A stretch of DNA of 64,000 bases from Oscheius tipulae (Eukaryota; Nematoda; Chromadorea; Rhabditida; Rhabditidae), in the NCBI GenBank assembly GCA_037178975.1, contig JASJZH010000006.1:10974001-11038000 (forward strand), read 5' to 3'. The translations under genes were made by a program, and so were the position numbers. The first letter of the stretch is position 1; every line of letters starts with the position of its first letter. Below, one piece after another: positions 56,401 to 64,000 of this stretch. Below the pieces are notes generated by a model. It saw nothing but the letters and a program-made list of their open reading frames with translations. It searched no databases and was not told where the DNA came from.

Positions 56401-56853
56401 TCCCCATCTTTTCGCGTAAACCAACCCACACAAAGCTGCTGACTCAAAGCAAACCTCCCTATTATGGCCGTAAACTGATAAGTTGATAAGGAATTCAAAT
56501 GCAGGCAGAAGGGGCGCGAAATCCGGAAAGAACTCACAATTGCCCAAAGGGAACCCTTCACAGTCAAGCCAACTCCAGTATCAAAGTATAGCTGTACTCC
56601 TGTCTCGATTGTCAGAGTTGCTCCAACCTGAATATGCACAATTTTCGTTACTTTCAATCAAACATACCTCGACCGTAAGATCCGTTCTGACCCTATAAGG
56701 TGAATTTCGAAAGAATAGCGTAGCATTGCTGGAATAGACTCCTCCTAGAGTGTTCTTGATCCGTTCACGAGGTTGAAAAAACCCGGGGTGTTCTATCTGA
56801 CCCTGCAGGAGGGTCAGGGGTATAATGTACAATAGAAGAAATATCTGTTTCAT
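44474..56853 (-). CDS. bark: Bark beetle/Anakonda-like tricellular junction protein
   Basis: In flies Bark/Anakonda is a giant single-pass protein that organises tricellular septate junctions. Here a signal peptide (MKQIFLLLYIIPLTLLQGQ, ATG 56853) leads into many right-handed beta-helix repeats (patterns like NVTMNKNQGAAGFLV and TRIEGNWGDGVWY). Three SRCR domains interrupt them: about 56.24-55.6 kb (RLQVRFRDRWRSVCTM), 52.58-52.28 kb (VDGEWGTVCNRSW...VVGIRCAEP) and 48.6-48.3 kb (CDKQFTMRNAQVVCRELGYS...YCG). A C-type lectin-like domain follows at 46.16-45.75 kb (CEAGWFQIG...HVWISGADVPNTQCGW...LPFVCEK), then a membrane helix near 45.67 kb (GVIIAVVVLAVLLAIVFILL). The Pro/Ser/Thr-rich tail ends in ETSM, a class I PDZ ligand form. 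Dozens of exons lie over short introns; one intron of about 1 kb (50.63-51.69 kb) and one with minisatellite units stand out. Function in this organism is by homology. Confidence 0.88.
54701..54760 (-). repeat. 29-bp minisatellite, two units in Bark intron
   Basis: GTTAGGCGCAGTCGGTTGTGGCCGCAA and GTTTGTTGTGGCCACAGACAG, both in the reverse orientation, inside a Bark intron. Confidence 0.75.
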
Positions 56854-56858
56854 TGCAT
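56850..56858 (-). promoter_or_regulatory. Two-codon uORF overlapping the Bark start
   Basis: The minus strand reads ATGCAATGA. The upstream frame ATG-CAA-TGA ends in a stop that overlaps the main ATG (ATGA). An acceptor-like CTTGCAG lies six bases before the upstream ATG, so the leader may be extremely short. Confidence 0.45.
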
Positions 56859-56864
56859 TCCTAT

Positions 56865-58076
56865 CTGCAAGACGAGGCTATCGATTATAAGACAAGGGAG
56901 AGGAAAACAAAGCAAGGAACGGGTCACTTGGTTTTTTGAGCCTATCGTGGTGTTCGTTTTTGTTGGGACAGCTTGCACGGCCTCAGCTGATTTTAACAAC
57001 GGAGGCAAACACTCAAATAGTTGGTGAGAAAGAATCCTCCAAAAAGTGGTGTAACTTTGAAGGTGGACGTAACGCTGGTGTGTTACAGTATGCCAACCCT
57101 GCTTCTAGTACACAGCTTAATCGAAGTCAAGAGATAAAAGAAGCTAGTCGGAGCAGCTGTTAAAAAGTGAAGACGCGGTTGACAGTGTCTGAATCATGCT
57201 CAGGTGAGTCGCTATCGTATTGATTGTTCGTTTGTGTGCTTTGTGGGCGGGCTGCGGCTGACCACTGCCAGTGACCTGAGCGAGGGCCTTGGAGGTAATC
57301 CGCCACTGTGCTCTCTGTAGATCCTACAGTCTCTCGGCGACTGCCACCTTTGTCAGGTATCTTTATCGGCACAGGGACCCTCGTGCGGGAGGTATCCTCG
57401 CCTCGCGGACGTAAATGACCTCCGGTGACCTCTTAAACGTCAACCGTACGACCTTTGTCTGTAAATAAACAACTGACCCGAAATTTTGCAACAATGCTGA
57501 GTGACTGCTTGGTCTGGAGAGTATTCTTCTCAATGCTACAGTATAACAAACTGTAAAATCTTCCAAACTACCAGTGCAGGATCACGATACACTGAGTTAA
57601 AACTGTCATCTCATGTTGGCTTCAACGTTATGACGACTCTTGTTTCAAAGCTGATCTGTTCGGCTAACTCAAAAACGAAAAATGAAAACTTCAACCACAA
57701 ATCTTCCCTACGTAGGTACAGTTGTTGATTTTCTATTTTGACTGTCCTGCGTCGCAGCAAACCTGAAACTTCATTTTTGTTTTTATTACAATCACACCAT
57801 GAAACACTAGTTTACAAGATGTTGTATCTAATTGTCTTTCAATGCTTAAGATAACCAAAGTAATCTCATGTTAAAATTTCTTAGTTGCCTAGGTGACCAA
57901 GTTGTGAAATCTCAATCTCAACTTCCTTTGAGCTGCCCTCATCTCATGCTTATTATTACCGCTTTATGACCACGCCCAAAATGGGGACACAAGTGGTGCC
58001 CGCCCAAAGCCTAACCTCTTTGCAACATTAAGCCTGCCATGTTGATTAAGCCCTTTAGAAGTCTGAATTTCTAGCC
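56865..58076. other. Divergent gap between Bark and the microprotein
   Basis: About 1.2 kb. It should hold the Bark promoter (minus) and the microprotein promoter (plus). Open frames on both strands have no support. The right end is a TTTCTAG acceptor-like site. Confidence 0.5.
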
Positions 58077-58235
58077 ATGGAACCGCACCAGTTCAACAGT
58101 TTCCTATTGAGTATTCTATTTCTTTGTCTTCTGGCTGCCGGCGTAGCCGCATTGTCTCTTCTAGTACAGCCTCCACTACGTCGCCTACGACTAAAATATT
58201 TTCCCGCAGAGCCAGAATACGAGTTAATAGCGTGA
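58077..58235 (+). CDS. 52-residue single-pass membrane microprotein
   Basis: A single-exon frame starts at a strong start context (CCATGG), with an acceptor-like GAATTTCTAG ending two bases before the ATG. It begins MEPHQFNSF, has one long hydrophobic helix (LLSILFLCLLAAGVAALSLL), then a basic juxtamembrane stretch (RRLRLKYF) and an acidic tail (PAEPEYELIA). By the positive-inside rule the C-terminus should face the cytosol. Composition and helix-plus-basic-stop layout look like a genuine small integral membrane protein. I do not recognise the family. A GTGAGA overlapping the stop could act as a donor, but the next exon would add only a few residues. Confidence 0.55.
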   Translation: MEPHQFNSFLLSILFLCLLAAGVAALSLLVQPPLRRLRLKYFPAEPEYELIA

Positions 58236-58603
58236 GAAGAAATCGTAACATTTTACAGACTTCATTAATGTGCATAAAGTGTAAATTTCCAGAAATTCAT
58301 ACTTTGTTTGCCGAGAGCTACCTCATAGGTCTCGCCAAAATGTATTGGTTTACATCCTTCATCAATAATTTCGACCAAAGGGCGCAGCTTGCGCTATCGC
58401 AGCCTGATCTACTAGCTAGTTACGGCTTCATTAGCGTCAGCGAGTTAGCCTGATTTGTGTCGTGTCGAGTAGTACTCCAGAACACCTCCCCCTCTGAAGC
58501 TGATTCCGGCTTTATACATTGAGCATAAGATCACATAATTAACACGTAGTTATCACAGATTCGTATAAGTAGAGACTAGAGCTATTTCTGAGCTGGCCGG
58601 CAA
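58236..58603. other. Convergent gap before VPS39 3' end
   Basis: Holds the 3' UTRs of the plus-strand microprotein and minus-strand VPS39. I see no further gene. Confidence 0.5.
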
Positions 58604-61600
58604 CTATTTGTTGCAGTAGAAATGTACAAGACTTTCGTCTACTGGCGATCTAACAAAAGCGCTGAAATCGAGAAGGTACACAAACGTAAAAACTTTTTAC
58701 CTGTTTCCTATCTTCTTCCCACATTTCATGCAGTCGCTGGAGTTGGTAATGACAACACGAATGCTTTCCAGTTGTTTCAGTCGTGCCTCTGCGTAGTTCA
58801 GGGCAGATTCTGATACGGATTGCCGCATCGATAGCTGAACATCTCAACGTGTTGTGAATATAAATTTGACCTACTGAAATAGAATTATCCCTTACGGTTT
58901 GAAGAACAGCTATTAGGGCGCGAGACAGTATTCGAAGCTCCGTCTCGTCTGGGAAGTCTTCCAAAGCTGACACGGTGTCTATCCTATCCGCATGCCGACT
59001 GAGAACACGTATGGCGCTGCAAACATCCGGTGGTGGTGCTAGGAATGGAGTCTCGGTTAATCCAGCCTTTTGGGGTTCATAGGGCTGGATGTAGGCGCGA
59101 AGCCATTGAAGGTAGACCTGCAATTAATGTTTAGATTTATTGAAAAGAGAATATAACGTAACTGGATCATGGATTGTGCATCACTGCCGGCTCTTGGCCA
59201 AGTTCGACCCGAAAGTCACTTTTATTTAAGTTTCAGCCTTGTATATAAGTCACCTAACAGTTATGACCACAACCGACTGCGCCCAAGTGTTGTGGCCACA
59301 ACCGACTGCGCCTAACTGTTACGCTCCCCTGCTAGGGAGACATACTGCTCATAAGGCTTAAGCATGATCAATTGCTTACATTCGTAATACTCAAGTAAAT
59401 CCAAATAGAAAAATTCTCTTCTGACCCCATTGGAAGGAATAACTTGCCTGAGAATTGATGGTGTCGTTCTTATCATAATATAGCTGGCAGTAGATCTCTG
59501 CTGCTTCAAAATCGTTCAGAATCGACGTGTAGATGGTCAATGCCTGCTCGTGCATTTTAAGTCTACCAAGAATTAGAGCGCGTTCTTCGTAGAGGGCTAT
59601 TAACTCGTAAATGAAAGAATAGAGTTCAAGACTTACGTAAACTGCTCAACTGGAACAGTATTCCTTGGGGATTGTATTGCAGCGAGTATTGTAGGAAGTG
59701 TATTAGCTTTGCACGATAAATTCCCAAGTCTCCTTCTTCTTCACCAGCTCTGTTGATGTTTTCATCCAAAACTTCATCATTGTTTATGTAATTTGTAGTC
59801 AAAATACCATCTTTGAAGGCGTGCACGTAATCTTCCATTAGCTTTTTAACAGTATTGATGTAGTTTTCCAAGAGAGCCTCATGGAAGCCTGGTCGAACCT
59901 CTTCCCACTTATAAATTATGTGCTCCTGGAATCATTAACTAGAGGATTTTCAATGAAAAATACATACCAAGTAGGGGATGACAACCGCCGTGCAGCTAGA
60001 CTTCAGAAACTCGAGGACCTTCTCCCGATCCAAGCTACGAGCCACATCCGATTCTTCCCCAGTGAAAATCTAAAAACTGTCAGTCTGGATATCTTGACTA
60101 TTTCCTACAGATAGACCGTCTTCCTGGCTCCGAGCTAGAATCTTCTTTGCATAGTCAAATATCAATTCGAGATGGGTATTCCCGAGTGATTGAAGATAGT
60201 CCACGATTCTCTCATTCCCTTCAAAGAAAAAGTCAGCGTCCGGGTTTTCAGATTGCTCGTAAAGTAGTTCGAGGGCTGTAAAGTAATAGGACTAAAATAG
60301 GAAATTAAATTTACCAAGTTCATGCTTCTTTTTCGTCTCATACAGCACAAACAGTGATGGAAGTTTGTGCGCCTTTTTCAAAATAGCCTGGGCGTCTTCA
60401 AAAGCACAAGAGTTGTTGTGTAGTCGTAGGAGAGAGTCCACAAGGATGGGTTTAGTCTTGGGACAATCGTTGAAAACATAATTAGGTAATTACCTGTAGG
60501 TAGCAGTTTAAGAGAGTTGTATCGATGATAATCATGGTTCGATGTATATTTTGTATCTCTTCCTTAGTCAACGTGATTCCAGCCTTCGGGTCGTTCTTCT
60601 TCACGTAGTCTGCTCGAATCTAAACATCAAAAAAGTGGCAAAAAGTCAAAATTCTTACCGCTGATAGGTAGTTTCCCATGGCTAGAAGAGCTCTCTTCTT
60701 CTCGTTAGCAGTCAGATCCCCACTCGTCTGGGACGGTTTGGCAATATTTGGTAGAAGATCGGGTATTAAACGAATAACTTGAAGCACATCTAAGTATTTT
60801 CATTGGCTGGGTATTGTAAAATAACTAACCGCTCCCGATTTGCATATGTAGCTGAAAAGACTCCTCAAACTTTCGCTGATTGAACAGGTTAGCCGCTGCT
60901 TGTCGCTTGATTTCAGTCTTGTTCTCCTCCGAGAACACTTTTGAGAGGTCCTGAAAAGACGTTACTAGAAGGAAAAAACTAAAGCCTACCGCAATTTGTA
61001 TTGCAAGGTCAAAATATTTCTCGCTGACCAAAGTAGCCACGTTTTTCCTCAAATTTGGAGCCGAGTCCAGTACCCAGATCCTGTTGACCCCTGTCGACGA
61101 GCCCACGTAGATTTGACCTCTTAAAGTTACTTAGCCTAACCAAATTAAGCAAGAAATACCTGTTCCCACTACAAATAAACTGCGCCTTGCTCAGTACAAT
61201 GTTTTGCACGCACATTGAAGGATTGAAAGATCGAATTTCAATCTTTCCCTTGCTCAGCAAAGCAACGACGTATGGTGGGTCATAGGCTGAAAATCGAACA
61301 TTAAAAGCATTGGATTTACCAGCACCCAATGCTAGCGGCGCCTCGGAGTAACGTATGTCAGTAGCGGGCTTTTCAAACCGTTTCTCTAGCTCCCGTTCTG
61401 GTGAAAAGAAGCACAGCATGTCGTTCCGGCAAACTCCAATCTGAGAATGGCCAAAATTACAGTCTGGACAGAAATATTACCAAATTATGATCCTCGAGGT
61501 ACAGAATGACTGGCGAGAACTCTGTTGAAGCAAATTTTCGTAGTTCCAGGGCCCATATCTGTAACATAGCTGTAAAATGGTATGTTTGGATCTTACCTCA

Positions 61601-62332
61601 TCGTCATCCCTCGGTTTCTGTATCAGGGCCACGTAATACTCGTCTCTCACGGAAAATATCAGTGCATCCTTACACATTCTAAATTCTAACATTGTATTCA
61701 GAAGCGGAAAAACTTACGTCAAGTTCAGAGGTGTCTCAGGGAAAATGATGCCACAATGTAGTGCCAGCTCCTGGAATTCTTTGTCAATCCACCGAAAAAG
61801 CTGTATTTTCTTGCGAGACGAAGTTACGATATAGAGATGATCGTCATCCTCCCGAATCCAGGTTGCAAAGGACTGAATCGGCTTCACATTGTGCAAAATG
61901 TTGATGACAGGATGCTGGAGATCGTTCAAAATGTGGGCTGTTAGCTGAAACAAGAGCACCAAAATCGACCAAAAAAGTGAGAAAGCTCACCAGGCCTTGT
62001 GACGTGCACAAAATAAGGTTTTTTTCCTCGCAGATGGTCATATTCATCACAGGATGTCTCTCAAACTTCTTGGCAATGTACTCGAAAGCATACTTTGGGA
62101 TCGCTCCCGTCCCTCGGTTGACTGTAAATCAGGGAAATTGATGAAAAAACACGAAAATACCGATTTTGTGAGCGAAAAGAGTTCCATCCCTGCTTCCCGC
62201 CAGAACACTTTGTGTTGTTTCTGAAAAATGGCAATGTAAAGGTTTTAAGAGGGACAAACTTCGACAGCATAGACTTGAAATCTCCTGTGGAAGGTTTAAA
62301 ACGACATCGCTCACTGAATAGGCTTCGAACAT
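58604..62332 (-). CDS. VPS39: VPS39 (HOPS complex subunit)
   Basis: VPS39 is a HOPS tethering subunit that binds Rab7 and acts in late endosome/lysosome fusion. The N-terminus MFEAYSVSDVVLNLPQEIS matches human MHEAFEPVPILEKLPLQID. The citron-homology beta-propeller follows (ending near FICSGNRYFLLNLV), then an alpha-solenoid. The best landmark reads IPYLEHII-KWEE, then NYINTVKKLMEDYVHAF and GEEEGDLGIYRAKLIHFLQY. The C-terminal zinc-binding region is DCMKCGKKIGNSAF...HFYC, and TAG is at 58604. Introns are short, except one near 59.14-59.35 kb that carries minisatellite units. The ATG lies six bases after a GTTTTCAG acceptor, and the upstream gene stops only 157 bases before that site. This fits an internal gene of an operon. 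Confidence 0.9.
59256..59320 (+). repeat. 29-bp minisatellite, best-preserved pair
   Basis: Two adjacent units, 59256-59284 and 59285-59313, share TGxCCACAACCGACTGCGCC; a third partial unit follows. They lie in a VPS39 intron and define the consensus used for the other copies. Confidence 0.85.
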
Positions 62333-62495
62333 AGCTGTCTGAAAACGGGGTATTGTGGAAAAGCTCGTGTTACTCAGAGAGGGGCATGTTTGTAAGAAAT
62401 TACCACAAAAAACCGATTTCTAGACCGCTTTCAAATTATTTAGCTTCAAAACATTTAACATGGGTCATCGCTTGTTGGTTGACCGCCTAGCGCGC

Positions 62496-63225
62496 TTATT
62501 GTCGAGCGTTTTCCAAAAGATAGTCACGAACAAAATTTTCATTTAGACAAATGAAAAAGGATAGATCACCGATATTGAGTACCTATACATGTAAAGCTTT
62601 GAAAAAACCGGAAAATTTTGAGAAATAATATAGGCCACGGATCTCTGGTGGGAAGACTTGTTCTTCTTGAAAAGAAGCACTGGCATCTCGAATGATGCAC
62701 TGGTTCCTGGCGCCATTTCGTAGTCGTCAGTGTTGGTTTCCTGGTCCACAGGCTCCTTCACCTGAATCTTGCAGAAAAATGATTCCGCTTGAGCGAACTC
62801 TTCCTCCTTGCTCATAAGAATCGGGTTGTGATTCTGAAAAATGTATTATTGAAGGTAATATACTCATTTACCTTGTCCATAGGATGCTCCGGGAACACAC
62901 GATTCTTTGACAAAAAGTTGAATTTTCGCATTCGGAGAACGAAGAAGAAGATCGACACGAAATCGGGGTGTTCACCAAAGCGGGTTTTTGAGAGAACCTC
63001 CTTGAACTCGTCCAGATATTTAACAGAAAGTTTCTGATTTCTGGCGGGGAATGAACATACGGTTGTGTCTGTTGTACTCGTGTAACTACTCAATGAAGGT
63101 CCTTCTATAGAGACTGACAACTTCCTTGTTGCGGATTGCTGCAACACCTCACGGAGCTGCTTTTTGACCACCTTGAAGAGCTCCTTGTAGGAATGGCATC
63201 GCATCTGCTCGAAGTTTTTGTGCAT
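62496..63225 (-). CDS. Conserved-looking protein of 211 residues, function unknown
   Basis: Exons 62872-63225, 62639-62833 and 62496-62582 join in frame over 38- and 56-bp introns and end at TAA. The product begins MHKNFEQMRCHSYKELFKVV, has a Ser/Thr-rich stretch (SSYTSTTDTTVCSF), then an amphipathic region (YLDEFKEVLSKTRFGEHPD and FFVLRMRKFNFLS). An acidic patch follows, and the tail is IGDLSFFICLNENFVRDYLL. No signal peptide or membrane helix is clear. The start is uncertain: a TTTCCAG acceptor 37 bases upstream opens the same frame (GRKISIKQLWNL), so translation may begin in an earlier exon. It sits between two genes on the same strand in an operon-like arrangement. I do not recognise the family. 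Confidence 0.6.
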
Positions 63226-63525
63226 AAGGTTCCATAGCTGCTTTATGGAAATCTTCCTGCCCTGGAAAGTCGCATATAAAAGTGAGCAAAAGGTTGTGAA
63301 GCTATGAAAACGGCGCCGAAAAATAGTAACTGCAATCTTACTTATTTACGCGCAGTGGAAGTAGCGTTCGTGTACTAATTGATGAACAGTACATATGGGT
63401 ATCTTAATCTTAATCATCCAGTGTTAACTCTCAATATTGTGAAATACCAGAGGGAGGGAACGGAATTTGCAAAACGGTTTATTGCTCTATATTAGAATCA
63501 ATTGAGAGTCTTCCACATTTTCGAT

Positions 63526-63828
63526 TCATCCACCAGGGCTATCATGATGGGCAGAAACGTCTCCACTATCATTTTCGACACCCGCATCTTTGTTTGCAGC
63601 CACCACATGGAAATCTCTGACAGCTTGTAACACGTCTAAATTTTCTAACTTTTCGAAAGTTTGACGAGCTACGTTAATAGCTTCACACATCTGCCTGAAT
63701 TCCGAGGGATTACTCTCGGAGGTGATGGTTCCTTTCATGAAGAGATGGATGCACGACCCAAAGATGACATTTTCTTCCATTGTCAATGGTATGGGAACAT
63801 GCGGCATGTCCCGAATGTCGTCGAGCAT
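63526..63828 (-). CDS. 100-residue protein (or last exon of a larger gene), unknown
   Basis: ATG 63828 directly follows a TATTTCAG acceptor, and the single exon encodes 100 residues to TGA 63526. It contains ENVIFGSCIHLFMKG and PSEFRQMCEAINVARQTFEK, which predict helices, and a disordered acidic tail (DAGVENDSGDVSAHHDSPGG). If the acceptor is a trans-splice site this is a complete small gene. If it is a cis acceptor this is the last exon of a gene that runs off the window. Its stop is about 300 bases upstream of the next gene on the same strand. Confidence 0.5.
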   Translation of the reverse strand: MLDDIRDMPHVPIPLTMEENVIFGSCIHLFMKGTITSESNPSEFRQMCEAINVARQTFEKLENLDVLQAVRDFHVVAANKDAGVENDSGDVSAHHDSPGG

Positions 63829-64000
63829 CTGAAATATTAGTTTTTCCACCGATAGTGAACAGAAAATCTGGTTACCGGGATAGTGCGGGAGAGAATCTAG
63901 CTAGTTTTTGAGGCTTTCGAACGTTATATATCTTCTAAAAGGGTGGTTCGAAACCTTGTTGACAGAAACAGAAAATGTTTGTCAAAAACATAGATAAAGT
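63829..64000. other. Right edge of window
   Basis: An acceptor and short AT-rich sequence; no complete exon is visible. It may be intron or outron of the gene at 63526-63828. Confidence 0.4.

Overview
The window looks like the genome of a nematode. I read it that way for four reasons. Many introns are only about 35-50 bp and end in TTTCAG-type acceptors. A 3' splice-site-like sequence lies 0-10 nt upstream of most start codons, which is what spliced-leader trans-splicing leaves behind. Three genes at the right end are closely spaced on one strand, like an operon. The gene content also fits: a kettin, a sterol methyltransferase of the STRM-1 kind and a peptide GPCR. No prokaryotic features are present. 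The species cannot be named from the sequence, and the presence of NELF-B argues against Caenorhabditis.

Layout. 0.5-3.7 kb (+): a complete NELF-B/COBRA1 gene (RNA polymerase II pausing factor). 3.9-4.9 kb (-): a small array of secreted six-cysteine, defensin-like peptide genes, with one intact two-exon gene and two decayed copies. 5.1-6.3 kb (-): broken coding sequence, including a phospholipase A2-like fragment. 6.7-8.1 kb (-): sterol methyltransferase. 8.9-10 kb (+): one well-supported and one weaker very small spliced gene. 11.2-31.4 kb (+): kettin, a giant sarcomeric protein with about 34 Ig domains. A charged coiled-coil segment sits after the third Ig, actin-binding linkers separate the central Ig domains, and a PEVK-like hinge precedes the last four. 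Its largest intron carries a 163-bp (CT)n tract next to the donor.

31.4-35.4 kb is mostly empty; it holds a TATA-like box with a 33-codon ORF and a degenerate tRNA-like element. 35.4-37.6 kb (+): a secreted arylsulfatase of the steroid-sulfatase type. 38.1-39.7 kb (-): an FMRFamide-receptor-like GPCR. 39.7-44.4 kb has no confident gene but contains fragments of membrane-protein-like sequence. 44.5-56.9 kb (-): a Bark beetle/Anakonda homologue, a very large type I membrane protein of cell-cell (tricellular) junctions with beta-helix repeats, three SRCR domains, a C-type lectin domain and a PDZ-ligand tail. 58.1 kb (+): a 52-residue single-pass membrane microprotein. 58.6-63.8 kb (-): an operon-like run of a 100-residue protein, a 211-residue unknown protein and VPS39 (HOPS tethering subunit).

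Apart from the operon-like run, neighbouring genes share no obvious pathway. Two (the sterol methyltransferase and the sulfatase) could both act on sterol hormones. A 29-bp minisatellite unit with a palindromic TTGTGGCCACAA core is scattered through introns and intergenic DNA across the whole window. Exon joins were made by eye from frame and GT-AG rules, so individual boundaries carry some uncertainty.
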